A stretch of 64,000 nt of DNA from Thauera sp. 28 (GTDB taxonomy: Bacteria; Pseudomonadota; Gammaproteobacteria; Burkholderiales; Rhodocyclaceae): NCBI RefSeq assembly GCF_000310145.2, contig NZ_AMXA01000001.1, forward strand, positions 124,001 through 188,000. Reading direction: 5' to 3'. Below the pieces are notes generated by a model that saw only the letters and a list, made by a program, of their open reading frames with translations, did not search any database and had not been told where the DNA came from. Position numbers and translations under genes: made by a program. Each line of letters opens with the position of its first letter. Within the stretch, counting starts at the first letter, position 1. Below are positions 27,930 to 36,912 of the stretch, in pieces.

Positions 27930-29699
27930 TCACGGTCGCTGGGGAAAACGGACCACGCCCGAGGGCTCTGATCTGCGCCGGTCGAGCTTGTCCGCATACA
28001 TCGCGTGATCGGCATGGCGGAGCAGGCTCTCCGGGCTGTCGCCATCGTCGGGATAGAGTGCGCCACCGATCGCGCCGCCGACGCTCAGTCCGAGGCCTGC
28101 GATCTGGGGTGTGGTGAGGGGCGCGCGCAGTACGGCTTCGACGTGGAGACGAACCTGATCGAGTGCGGGGCGGTCGGTGACGTTGTCGGTGACGATCACG
28201 AACTCGTCCCCGGCGTAGCGGGCGACGAGGTCTTCCGCGCGAACGCTGTGCGCGAGACGGTTGGCAATCTCCTGCAGTACCTGGTCGCCGATTTCGTGAC
28301 CGTGGTTGTCGTTGATGCTCTTGAAGCGGTTGAGGTCGATGAACAGCACGCCGACGTGTGGGTTGCGCCGGTCGTTGCGTGCGTGCTCGATGCGGCGCTG
28401 CAACTGCTGGAGCAGGGCCTCGCGGTTGGCGAGCCCGGTCAGGCGGTCGGTGCGCAGGCGGTCCTGCATGCGCTCGAAGCTGCGTGCAAGCTCGCCAATC
28501 TCGTCACGGCGCACGATGCCGACCGGCGTCTCGAGGTCGCCGTCACCGATGCGGCTGGCGACCGCCGCCAAGCTGCGCAGATCGCGCGACACCCAACTCA
28601 GGATGCCGAGGCCGATCGCGACCGCGACCATCACGGCGATGGTCGCCAGCACGACCGTGCGGCGTACGTTCTCGATGACGTCGCCGAGGAAGTCGCTGGC
28701 TGGCATTGCGACCACGGTAACCCAGTCGAGGCCTGCTGCATCGCGCACGCGGTCGATGGCGGCATGGATCTGGTTGCCCTCGGGGTCGACAAACTCGAAT
28801 ACCCGCGGCAGCTTCTCGTCGCTGACGACCGCAATGCGGTCGCGTACCGTCAGGTAGCTCGCCTTGAGCAAGGGGTGGTCGCTCTCCGCCGCTTGCAGCC
28901 GCCCGTAGCTGCCATCGGGCAGCACGACCACGTTGGCGCTCGCTGACGAGGCGATCAGATTGCCGTCCGGCTCCACGATGAAGGCGATGCCGTTGGGCGA
29001 TACCTTGAGGCGGCCGACGAAGTCATTGAGCGCCTTGAGCGCGACGTCGGTGGCGACCACGCCGGCGAATTCATTGTCGGGTCCCAGCACGCGGCGCGCA
29101 CGCGTCGCGACCAGCTGCAGGGTGCCGAAATCGATGTAAACCGACGTCCAGGTGTGGCCGTCGGTCGTCTTGCCGTTTGCATACCACGGGCGTGTGCGCG
29201 GATCGAACAGCGTGGTTTCCCGGCGGACGAACTCGAGGTGGCCGTCGACACCCTGGTAGCGGTAGATGGCGCGATGTTCATCCGCGCGCAGTTTCATGCG
29301 CAGCTCGACCTCCTCGCTCGAGCGGCGATACAGCCCGAGCCCCTGGCCAGCTTCGTTGCCATAGTAAACGTAGTCGTTCGGGTCGGTATGGATGGAGGTT
29401 GCCACCCAGAAGCGGTTGCGGATGTCGTGGAAGTCCTGCTCGATGGTCGGTGGTGCGGGCATGCCCTCGGGGAAGGCCGACTCGAGCACTGCGCTCGAAC
29501 CGACGACGTGCCGGTCGACTGCCTGAGTGATCCGACCGACGGTTTCGAGCAGCAATTGACCCGAGACTGTAGACAGGGCGCGGCTTCCCGCCGAATAGGA
29601 GAGCACCCCGAGGGCCACGGCGAGGCCAACGAGGAGCAGCACATAGGGCACGATCAGCACGAGCCGCAGGGAGATGGATTGCAGGAGGCGGGTCGGCAT
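27930..29699 (-). CDS. Membrane GGDEF protein (probable diguanylate cyclase) with CACHE sensor
   Basis: A 589-residue protein that would make cyclic di-GMP in response to an outside signal. Order of parts: membrane helix at about 11-36, a periplasmic dCACHE-type sensor to about 330 (RPWYANGKTTDGHTWTSVYID is a typical CACHE segment), a second helix, HAMP at about 360-410, and GGDEF from about 415. The active-site loop reads AGDEF (A496-F500) instead of GGDEF; alanine in the first position is found in several active enzymes, so activity is likely but not certain. The RxxD inhibitory site is not obvious. It is a single gene. Confidence 0.9.
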   Translation of the reverse strand: MPTRLLQSISLRLVLIVPYVLLLVGLAVALGVLSYSAGSRALSTVSGQLLLETVGRITQAVDRHVVGSSAVLESAFPEGMPAPPTIEQDFHDIRNRFWVATSIHTDPNDYVYYGNEAGQGLGLYRRSSEEVELRMKLRADEHRAIYRYQGVDGHLEFVRRETTLFDPRTRPWYANGKTTDGHTWTSVYIDFGTLQLVATRARRVLGPDNEFAGVVATDVALKALNDFVGRLKVSPNGIAFIVEPDGNLIASSASANVVVLPDGSYGRLQAAESDHPLLKASYLTVRDRIAVVSDEKLPRVFEFVDPEGNQIHAAIDRVRDAAGLDWVTVVAMPASDFLGDVIENVRRTVVLATIAVMVAVAIGLGILSWVSRDLRSLAAVASRIGDGDLETPVGIVRRDEIGELARSFERMQDRLRTDRLTGLANREALLQQLQRRIEHARNDRRNPHVGVLFIDLNRFKSINDNHGHEIGDQVLQEIANRLAHSVRAEDLVARYAGDEFVIVTDNVTDRPALDQVRLHVEAVLRAPLTTPQIAGLGLSVGGAIGGALYPDDGDSPESLLRHADHAMYADKLDRRRSEPSGVVRFPQRP

Positions 29700-29900
29700 G
29701 GCGTTGGTTCGCGTTACGGACTGGCAGTCGCTAAGGCCCTGATTCTCGGACCTTGTGGGGAAGTGCGCAAGCCAGGGTCATCCGCAAGGCGGTGCCGACG
29801 AAGCCGACAAGCGCAGGTCATGGACTTGCGGTTATCATCGCGCCTCGCCCGGTCGCTGCTGGAACCGGGTTCGTCTTCGAAATCCCCCCGGAGTGTTGTC

Positions 29901-30479
29901 TTGAAGATCTTCTCGCCGTTGTACGCGCGGACGATGGCATGGTCGCGGCATCGACGCGCCCCCTGGTTTCTAGGTGGGCTCAGCTTTGCGGAGTCGTCAT
30001 TCTTCCCGATTCCCCCTGATGTGATGCTGGCGCCGATGTGCCTGGCAAACCCGCGGCGGGCAATGTGGTTCGCCTTGCTCACGACGCTGGCTTCGGTTGC
30101 GGGCGGCTTGCTTGGCTATCTCATCGGGTACTTCGCATTCGACGCGATTGAGCCGTGGCTGCGGGAGACACGCTACTGGGCGGCCTACGAGCAGGCGGTA
30201 GCCTGGTTCGATACCTGGGGTTTCTGGGCAATCTTCGTCGCGGGCTTCTCGCCGATTCCGTACAAGGTGTTCACGATCGCAGGGGGCGTGGCGTCGATGG
30301 CGCTGGCGCCCTTCGTGCTGGCCTCGCTGGTGGGCCGTGGGGCGCGCTTCTTCCTTGTAGCCGGGCTGATGGCCTGGGGCGGCGAGCGCATGGAGGCCGT
30401 GCTGCATCGCTACGTAGACCGCCTGGGGTGGGCGACGGTCGCCGTGGTCGTGATGGGGGCGCTGATCTACAGCTTATAG
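29901..30479 (+). CDS. YqaA family (SNARE-associated/VTT, DedA-related) membrane protein
   Basis: A 192-residue inner-membrane protein starting at a TTG (LKIFSPLYARTMAWSRHRRAPWF), with GGAG seven bases upstream. The family's signature GGLSFAESSFFPIPPDVMLAPM is present, followed by hydrophobic helices and GFSPIPYKVFTIAGGVASM. DedA-family proteins help membrane lipid (C55-P or PE) translocation and envelope homeostasis; YqaA itself is uncharacterised. It is divergent from the GGDEF gene and convergent with mutL. Confidence 0.85.
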   Translation: MKIFSPLYARTMAWSRHRRAPWFLGGLSFAESSFFPIPPDVMLAPMCLANPRRAMWFALLTTLASVAGGLLGYLIGYFAFDAIEPWLRETRYWAAYEQAVAWFDTWGFWAIFVAGFSPIPYKVFTIAGGVASMALAPFVLASLVGRGARFFLVAGLMAWGGERMEAVLHRYVDRLGWATVAVVVMGALIYSL

Positions 30480-30531
30480 GTACGCGCAGGGGCTTGCGTC
30501 TTGGCGCGCCGGCGCTACTGGGGTGCCGGCA

Positions 30532-32400
30532 CTACTGGCCGCGCATGAAGAAGCGATCGAGTTCTGCCATGCTGAACTGCGTCCAGGTCGGACGTCCGTG
30601 GTTGCACTGGTCTGCGCGCTCCGTGGCCTCCATGTCGCGCAGCAGCGCATTCATCTCGGGCAGGGTGAGCTGGCGATTGGCACGTACTGCGCCATGGCAG
30701 GCCATCGTCGCGAGCAGTTCGTTGCGGCGCGCCGTCACCACCTCGGTGGCTGGGTATTCGCGCAGTTCCTGGAGGAGCTGGCGCATCAGTTCGGCCACGG
30801 GGGCGCCGGCGAGGAGGGCAGGCACGCTGCGTACGGCGAGTTCCTGCGGCCCGGCGGTGCTCACGTCGAACCCCATGCCGGCGAGGACTTCGCGGCATTC
30901 CTCTGCGGCGGCCATGTCCTTGGCGCTGACCGAGAACACGGCTGGAATGAGCAGGCGCTGGACGGCGGGCCGGCCATCGAGCACCGTCTTCAGGCGCTCG
31001 TAAAGGATGCGTTCGTGCGCTGCATGCATGTCCACCAGCACCAGGCCATGCGTGTTCTGCGCCAGGATATAGACCCCATGCAGTTGGGCGAGCGCGAAGC
31101 CGAGCGGTGGCGCCGCGCCCTCGTCTGCAGACAGGGTCCTGGTTGGCCATGCGGTTGTGGTTGCCGCGGCCTGGACTGGCGCAGCGCCGCCGACAGGGCG
31201 GGCGCCAGCGGCGAAGTCCAGGTAGCTGCGGCTTGCGGCTTCCATGGCGAGCTGGCCCTGGCGCGCTGGGGCGGCAGACCAGGCGTGCCAGGTCTGAGTC
31301 CCGGCGTTGCCCGTGCTGCTGCCGGTGAGCGCAGACGTGGCGGCCATGCCAAGCATGCCGTCGGCGGACGCTGCCCGATGCTGCGGCGCAGTCGAGCTCG
31401 CGTCCGATTCGATGCGGTTTGCACCGCTTTCGGCGAGCGTGCGCTTCAGCGCGTGGTAGATGAACTGGTGGACCGCACGCGCCTCGCGAAAGCGCACCTC
31501 GATCTTGGCTGGGTGCACATTCACATCGACGCCCGCCGGGTCGAGCTCAAGAAAAAGGACATACGCCGGATGGCGGCTGCCGTGCAGGATGTCGGCATAG
31601 GCTTCGCGCACTGCATGGGTGAGCAGCTTGTCACGCACGAAACGGCCATTGACGAAGAAGAACTGCGCGTCGCGGCTCGACCGCGAGTAGGCGGGCAGTG
31701 AGGCGAAGCCGGCCAGCCTCAGCGGCCCGGCATCTGCTTCCACCTGGCGCGCCTGGGCAACGAAGTCGTCCCCCATCAAGGCTGCAACCCGTTGCGCGGA
31801 AGGTGAGGGCGGCAGGCGGTGGGTCACGCGCCCGTTGTGCGCGAGCTGCAGGCTGATGTCCGGACGGGCGAGTGCGACGCGGCGGAACACGTCGTCGCAG
31901 TGCGCGTACTCGGTGGCCTCGGTCTTTAGGAACTTGCGTCGTGCCGGGGTGTTGAAATAGAGGTCGGCGACTTCGACCACGGTGCCCTGGTTGAGCGCGG
32001 CAGGCGCGATGCTGCGATCGCTGCCGTCGATGCGCCAGGCGTGAGTCGCAGCTTCGGCGCGGCTGGTGATCGTGGTGCGGGCGACGGCGGCAATTGCAGC
32101 GAGCGCTTCGCCCCGAAAGCCCATGGTGCCGACGCGCTCGAGGTCGTCGAGCGACGCGATCTTGCTGGTGGCGTGACGTTCGAGGGCGAGGGCAAGCTCC
32201 TCGCGATCGATGCCGCAGCCGTCGTCGGTGACCCTGATGCGGCGCACGCCGCCCTGTTCGAGCTGGACCTCGATCGCACGCGCGCCGGCATCCACTGCGT
32301 TCTCGAGTACCTCCTTGAGGACCGAGGCCGGGCGTTCGACAACCTCGCCTGCGGCGATCTGGTTGACCAGCAGGTCGGGAAGGCGGTGTATGTGGGGCAT
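30532..32400 (-). CDS. mutL: DNA mismatch repair protein MutL
   Basis: Couples MutS mismatch recognition to downstream repair. The 622-residue product starts MPHIHRLPDLLVNQIAAGEVV. The GHKL ATPase motifs are present (LENAVDAGA, DDGCGI, TMGFRGEALAAI). The C-terminal domain carries D457-MHA-x2-E-x4-E (DMHAAHERILYE) and a CNHGRP motif near the end. That is the metal-dependent endonuclease signature, absent from E. coli MutL, so this is probably a nicking MutL and the organism need not have MutH. An open frame back to 32520 is not conserved. Confidence 0.96.
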   Translation of the reverse strand: MPHIHRLPDLLVNQIAAGEVVERPASVLKEVLENAVDAGARAIEVQLEQGGVRRIRVTDDGCGIDREELALALERHATSKIASLDDLERVGTMGFRGEALAAIAAVARTTITSRAEAATHAWRIDGSDRSIAPAALNQGTVVEVADLYFNTPARRKFLKTEATEYAHCDDVFRRVALARPDISLQLAHNGRVTHRLPPSPSAQRVAALMGDDFVAQARQVEADAGPLRLAGFASLPAYSRSSRDAQFFFVNGRFVRDKLLTHAVREAYADILHGSRHPAYVLFLELDPAGVDVNVHPAKIEVRFREARAVHQFIYHALKRTLAESGANRIESDASSTAPQHRAASADGMLGMAATSALTGSSTGNAGTQTWHAWSAAPARQGQLAMEAASRSYLDFAAGARPVGGAAPVQAAATTTAWPTRTLSADEGAAPPLGFALAQLHGVYILAQNTHGLVLVDMHAAHERILYERLKTVLDGRPAVQRLLIPAVFSVSAKDMAAAEECREVLAGMGFDVSTAGPQELAVRSVPALLAGAPVAELMRQLLQELREYPATEVVTARRNELLATMACHGAVRANRQLTLPEMNALLRDMEATERADQCNHGRPTWTQFSMAELDRFFMRGQ

Positions 32401-32440
32401 GGCGTGCTTGGATGATGAGCCGACGGCTGGGCGGCCTCGC

Positions 32441-32446
32441 ATTATA
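32441..32446 (-). promoter_or_regulatory. -10 hexamer upstream of mutL
   Basis: A perfect TATAAT on the minus strand lies 41 bases before the mutL ATG. No -35 match is seen at 16-18 bases, so it may depend on other factors or be chance. Confidence 0.35.
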
Positions 32447-32570
32447 GGCGCTGAGCTGCAGGCCGGGCCGCGGCGCCGGCCGTGCGCGCCTTGGCTCGAG
32501 GGGTAGGGCATGATCGGCAAGCGCTCGGTTATGATCCAGGGTCAGGGGCAATAGCGGGGGCACAGGGCAG

Positions 32571-33323
32571 ATGCATCAAGCTGAGCGGGGGTTGCCGGCA
32601 CGGGCCGCAGGCGCCCACCTCGGTGTGGCCTGCCTGATGTTGGCGCTAGCGGTGGCGCTCGGTGGTTGCTCGTCGCCGGGGACGGCGCCTTCTGAGCAGC
32701 GCGCGCGTGGTTTCGACCTGCGCCAGCTGCTCAAGACCGATATCAACCGCGTCGCCGAGCGCCATCAGCAACATGTGTTCGCCAGCTTGCGCCGCCTTGC
32801 CGACAAGCTGTACAAGCGCAATCCCGGTGAGTGGCGCAAGGGCGGTGCGGGCAGTGCCGAGGCAGCGATCTCGAGGATCTTCGACGAGAAGCATCGCTGG
32901 CGTTTTGCATCGCTAGGTAACCGTCGCGACCTCGACGCCATGCAGATTGCGCTGCATCCGGAGTATCGCGGCGACCGGGTCCAGGCCCTCGTCGTCGGGC
33001 TCGCCAGCATGGTGCAGACCGCCCTCGGCGATCGCGAAGTTTTTTACATGCTGGATGATCTGGAGCCCCAGCACATCTACAATGCCGCCCGTAACGTAGA
33101 GATTGCAGCGTGGAAGCTCGCGACGGCGCGCGACCCTTCGGGGCGCCCGCTGTTGTTGTCCAACGAGATGGGCGAGGTTGCCAACCTGAGCTTCGAGCGC
33201 GAGTTCGGTCGCATCATCGGGCTGCTCGATGCGCTCGCCGATATCGTCGAGGACGAAACCGACCGCACCGTCACACGCGTGGTCCAGAACCTCGGCACCG
33301 CGGTCTTCCTGCCTGTGTATTGA
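32571..33323 (+). CDS. Putative lipoprotein
   Basis: A 250-residue protein with an N-terminal lipoprotein signal (hydrophobic stretch LMLALAVAL then lipobox LGGC, with C33 to be lipidated) and a mature region rich in charged helices. The segment HPEYRGDRVQALVVGLASMV and the C-terminal REFGRIIGLLDALADIVEDETDRTVTRVVQ look conserved in character, but no named family was recognised. It is divergent from mutL and 60 bases upstream of purN. It probably sits at the outer membrane. Confidence 0.78.
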   Translation: MHQAERGLPARAAGAHLGVACLMLALAVALGGCSSPGTAPSEQRARGFDLRQLLKTDINRVAERHQQHVFASLRRLADKLYKRNPGEWRKGGAGSAEAAISRIFDEKHRWRFASLGNRRDLDAMQIALHPEYRGDRVQALVVGLASMVQTALGDREVFYMLDDLEPQHIYNAARNVEIAAWKLATARDPSGRPLLLSNEMGEVANLSFEREFGRIIGLLDALADIVEDETDRTVTRVVQNLGTAVFLPVY

Positions 33324-33383
33324 GCCAGCCAGCTACTTTGAAAGTGCCCGTGCTGGACCCTGTTTCCCGACTCCCTCATTGCC

Positions 33384-34049
33384 ATGAAGTCCATCGTCAT
33401 CCTTATCTCCGGCCGCGGCAGCAACATGGAAGCCATTGTGCGTTCACGCATACCCGGCGCCCGCATCGCCGCGGTGATCAGCAACCGGCCGCAGGCGCCG
33501 GGCATTGTCTTTGCGCGTGAGCACGGCATCGACACCGCGGTGGTCGACCACACCGCCTATCCGGATCGCGAGGGTTTCGACGCGGCGCTGATCGAGGCCA
33601 TTGACGCCCACCGTCCGGATCTCGTGGTGCTTGCCGGTTTCATGCGCTTGCTCACTGCTGGCTTCGTGCGCCATTACGAGGGCCGTTTGCTCAATATCCA
33701 CCCTTCGCTGCTGCCTGCTTTCACCGGGCTCAACACGCATCGCCGCGCCCTCGAGGCCGGGGTGAGGGTGCACGGCACGACGGTGCATTTCGTAACTGCC
33801 GAACTCGATTGCGGCCCGATCGTCGTCCAGGCGGCGGTCGAGGTGCGCTGCGGTGACGACGAGGCGGCACTGGCCGCGCGCGTTCTCGAGCAGGAGCACC
33901 GCATCTATCCGCAGGCCGTGCGCTGGTTCGTTGACGGGCGGCTGTCCATTGATGCGCACGGACGGGTGAGCCTGCGCGACGCGCCTGATGAGCCGCTGCC
34001 TGCACTTGTTTCGCCGCGCCTCGAGCCCTCGGGTGGGGGCGTGTCGTGA
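33384..34049 (+). CDS. purN: Phosphoribosylglycinamide formyltransferase
   Basis: Third step of purine synthesis: formyl transfer from 10-formyl-THF to GAR. The 221-residue product has LISGRGSNMEAIV at the N-terminus (phosphate loop), VLAGFMRLLTAGFV, and the catalytic block LNIHPSLLPAFTGLNTHRRAL with N and H, then HFVTAELDCGPIVVQAAV with D. It is followed by the DUF3108 gene with a 4-base overlap (GTGA). Confidence 0.95.
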   Translation: MKSIVILISGRGSNMEAIVRSRIPGARIAAVISNRPQAPGIVFAREHGIDTAVVDHTAYPDREGFDAALIEAIDAHRPDLVVLAGFMRLLTAGFVRHYEGRLLNIHPSLLPAFTGLNTHRRALEAGVRVHGTTVHFVTAELDCGPIVVQAAVEVRCGDDEAALAARVLEQEHRIYPQAVRWFVDGRLSIDAHGRVSLRDAPDEPLPALVSPRLEPSGGGVS

Positions 34050-34795
34050 GCGGCAGCCTGCGCTTTGTCGTGCTGCTCTGCCTGGCCTGCCTGGTGCCCG
34101 CGGCCGCAGCAGCGGGTTTTGCCGATCCGCCGGCGACTGGCAGCATGCGTTTCGACGTTCATTACGGTTCTCAAGGCTTCAAGGTTGGCAGTGCCCAGCA
34201 CAGCTGGTCCCTTGCGGATGGACGCTATGAGCTCGAACTCGAGCTTGAGGCGCGCGGGCTCGCGGGTCTGTTCGGCTTGCAGTACCGTCAGCACAGCCGT
34301 GGGCTGCTGAGCGGGGCGGGCTTGCGGCCCGAGCTGTTCAGTGTCGAGCAGCGCGGACGCAAGAGCGAGGCAGCGCATTTCGACTGGCCGGCAGGGCGTG
34401 TCAGCATCCGCCGCGATGGTGCGGAGCGGCGCAGCGGTACGCTCGAGGCGGGGGCGCAGGATCTGCTCAGCCTGTGGCACCAGGCCAGCCACGTCGCCCG
34501 TAATGGCAGGCCTGTCAGTCTTCAGGTCATCACCAACAAGAGCGTCAAGGACGCAGTGCTGGAGCCGGACGGCAAGGAGTCTCTGAGCCTGCCCATCGGC
34601 AAGGTGGAGACCTTGCGCCTGCGCGCGCACGCCGAGGATGGCGGGCTGAACATCCGGATCTGGCTGTCGGTGGACCATGGGCTGCTGCCGGTGCGCATCC
34701 GCATCGAGGACGAAAAGGGCGGAGTGCTGGATCAGCGCGCCGCCGCGATTGAAACGGGACGCCCGGCGGCGACCGCAACAGGAACCAAGAACTGA
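34046..34795 (+). CDS. DUF3108 periplasmic protein
   Basis: A 249-residue protein with a signal peptide (GSLRFVVLLCLACLVPAAAAA) and the DUF3108 pattern: MRFDVHYGSQGFKVGSAQHSW at the start of the mature part, DLLSLWHQASHVA in the middle, and IWLSVDHGLLPVRIRIEDEKGG near the end. Function unknown; such proteins are predicted to be beta-rich periplasmic proteins. The GTG start overlaps the purN stop. The next gene begins one base after the stop codon, so purN, this gene and rsmB form one unit. Confidence 0.85.
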   Translation: MSGSLRFVVLLCLACLVPAAAAAGFADPPATGSMRFDVHYGSQGFKVGSAQHSWSLADGRYELELELEARGLAGLFGLQYRQHSRGLLSGAGLRPELFSVEQRGRKSEAAHFDWPAGRVSIRRDGAERRSGTLEAGAQDLLSLWHQASHVARNGRPVSLQVITNKSVKDAVLEPDGKESLSLPIGKVETLRLRAHAEDGGLNIRIWLSVDHGLLPVRIRIEDEKGGVLDQRAAAIETGRPAATATGTKN

Positions 34796-34796
34796 C

Positions 34797-36170
34797 ATGA
34801 CCAAGACGAGCAAACCCGGCCGCCCGCGCACGGCAGGCAGAACTGCCACGACCGGCCGAACCGACAGGGCGGCGCGCCCGCAAGAGGCAGGCGCTGTCAC
34901 CGGGGCGGGGATTTCGCGGCAGCTATTCATTCAGGCAACCCAGGCCCTGGGGGCAGTGCTCGCCTTCGAGTACCCGGCCGATGCGGTGTTGTCGCGCCAT
35001 TTCCGTGACAACCGCGAGCTCGGACATCGCGACCGCGGCTTCATTGCCGAGGCGGTGTATGGGGTGCTACGCCGTTTGCGCTGGCTGCGCCGGCTGGCCG
35101 GTGCGGAGGCCACGCCGCGCATGCTGCTGCTGGCCTGGTTCGCGCGTGGTGAAGGCTGGCCGATGCGTAATTTCGAGGGCCTGGTGAGCGCTACCGAGAG
35201 CGATTGGCTTGCTTCCGTCAAGGCTGCCGACGCTGGCGAGATGAGTCTCGCCGAGCGCGTCGACCTGCCCGACTGGCTGGCTGAGCGGCTGCTGCAGCAG
35301 ATGGACGAAGCCGAGCTGGTGGCGCTTGCACATGGGCTGAACCGGCCGGCGCCGCTCGACCTGCGGGTGAACCTGCTCAAGGCCGACCGCGACGGGGTGC
35401 TGGCGCAGCTGCAGGCCGGTGGTGTTGCCGCCGAGCCCGGCAGGCTGTCGCCGCAGGCCATCCGGCTCGCGGCCAAACCGGCGCTGCAAAAGCACACGCT
35501 GTTCCTGGACGGCAGCTTCGAGGTCCAGGACGAGGGCAGCCAGCTGCTTGGCCTGCTGGTGCAGCCGCGGCGCGGGGAGTTGGTGGTCGATTTTTGCGCT
35601 GGCGCGGGTGGCAAGACGCTGCAGCTGGGGGCGCTGATGCGCTCGACTGGCCGACTGTATGCCTTTGATGTGTCGGACAAGCGGCTGGCCAAGCTCAAGC
35701 CGCGCATGGCCCGCGCCGGTCTGTCGAACGTGCACCCGGTGCTGATTGCCCATGAGGCCGATGCCAAGGTCAAGCGCCTTGCCGGCAAGGCCGACCGCGT
35801 GCTGGTCGATGCGCCATGCACCGGCCTGGGTACCTTGCGCCGCAATCCGGACCTGAAATGGCGCCAGTCGCCTGCAGCAGTCGAGGAGATGGTCGCCAAG
35901 CAGGGGGCGATCCTGGCTGCGGCGGCGCGTCTGGTGCGCCCGGGAGGCCGCCTGGTGTATGCCACCTGCAGTCTGCTCGCGGAAGAGAACGATGCCATCG
36001 TCGACGCCTTCCTGGCTGCGCACCCTGGCTTCGCGCAGCTGTCGGCCCAGGACATCCTCGACAAGCAGGGGGTGGTCGTCGCCACTGGCGAGCGCCTGCG
36101 CCTGATGCCCCATGTGCACGACACCGACGGGTTCTTTGCTGCCGTGATGGAGCGCCGTGCCGAGGCTTGA
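34797..36170 (+). CDS. rsmB: 16S rRNA m5C967 methyltransferase RsmB / RsmB-NOP family
   Basis: Methylates a cytosine of 16S rRNA using S-adenosylmethionine. From the ATG at 34797 the product has 457 residues: a basic N-terminal tail of about 40 residues, a helical NusB-like RNA-binding domain to about 200, and a Rossmann methyltransferase domain (VVDFCAGAGGKTLQLGALM). The two catalytic-cysteine motifs are present: VDAPCTGLGTLRRNPDLKW and VYATCSLLAEEN. The precise target could differ within the family. It starts one base after the DUF3108 stop. Confidence 0.88.
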   Translation: MTKTSKPGRPRTAGRTATTGRTDRAARPQEAGAVTGAGISRQLFIQATQALGAVLAFEYPADAVLSRHFRDNRELGHRDRGFIAEAVYGVLRRLRWLRRLAGAEATPRMLLLAWFARGEGWPMRNFEGLVSATESDWLASVKAADAGEMSLAERVDLPDWLAERLLQQMDEAELVALAHGLNRPAPLDLRVNLLKADRDGVLAQLQAGGVAAEPGRLSPQAIRLAAKPALQKHTLFLDGSFEVQDEGSQLLGLLVQPRRGELVVDFCAGAGGKTLQLGALMRSTGRLYAFDVSDKRLAKLKPRMARAGLSNVHPVLIAHEADAKVKRLAGKADRVLVDAPCTGLGTLRRNPDLKWRQSPAAVEEMVAKQGAILAAAARLVRPGGRLVYATCSLLAEENDAIVDAFLAAHPGFAQLSAQDILDKQGVVVATGERLRLMPHVHDTDGFFAAVMERRAEA

Positions 36171-36750
36171 GCACGCGCGCTGCGGCCTTGGTATCTGCGC
36201 CGGAGTGCTGCTCGCGGCCGGTGTGGTATTCGTTACGCCGGCGCTGGCCAGCCAGCGCTTTGCCGCCAAGGGCGAGGTAGAGCTGGCCTTCTCGCCCAGG
36301 GACAACACCGAGCAGGTCGTGATCGATCTCATTGCGGCTGCGCGCAAAAGCCTGCAAGTGCAGGCCTACGTGTTCACCAGCCGCAGCATCGCCGATGCCA
36401 TGGTGGCGGCGCGCCAGCGTGGCGTGAAGGTGGAGGTGCTGGCCGACGCGCAGATGAACCGCCGCGAGAAGGGCAATGCCATCCCGCGCTTGCTGGCGGG
36501 CGGGGTGCCGGTCGCTTTCGAGACCAAGTACAACGCCGCCCACAACAAGCTCATCATTGCCGATGCCGAGGGGCCGGCCTGTGCGGTGCTCACCGGCTCC
36601 TACAACTTCACCTGGTCGGCACACAATCGCAACGCGGAAAATCTGCTCATCGTGCGCGGACATTGCGAGCTGGCACGCGCCTACCGCGACAATTGGCTGC
36701 GCCACCGTGCCGAAGCTACGCCTGTCAAGTCGCTGCCATGGCGGCCTTGA
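36157..36750 (+). CDS. Secreted phospholipase-D-type nuclease (single HKD motif)
   Basis: A 197-residue protein with a signal peptide (cleavage likely after ALA near residue 31) and one PLD active site: H129-x-K131-x4-D136 (HNKLIIAD) followed by GSYNFTWSAHNRNAEN. Single-motif members dimerise and are often endonucleases (Nuc-like), acting in the periplasm or outside. The start is a GTG at 36157 that overlaps the end of rsmB by 14 bases, so it is probably coupled to that operon. Confidence 0.85.
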   Translation: MPRLEHARCGLGICAGVLLAAGVVFVTPALASQRFAAKGEVELAFSPRDNTEQVVIDLIAAARKSLQVQAYVFTSRSIADAMVAARQRGVKVEVLADAQMNRREKGNAIPRLLAGGVPVAFETKYNAAHNKLIIADAEGPACAVLTGSYNFTWSAHNRNAENLLIVRGHCELARAYRDNWLRHRAEATPVKSLPWRP

Positions 36751-36912
36751 CCCGATTGTGGACGGCGTGAAAGCGTATTGAACGCTTGGTCGTGCGCGCC
36801 GGTCTCAAGCTGGCGTATGCGCGCGGCGGCGCGTTCCGGGTAGTGGTTTCTGGTTTGCTGCGCGCGCTGGCGTAGAATCAAAGCGCTGTGTTCCTCAGAG
36901 GTGTTGTCACGC

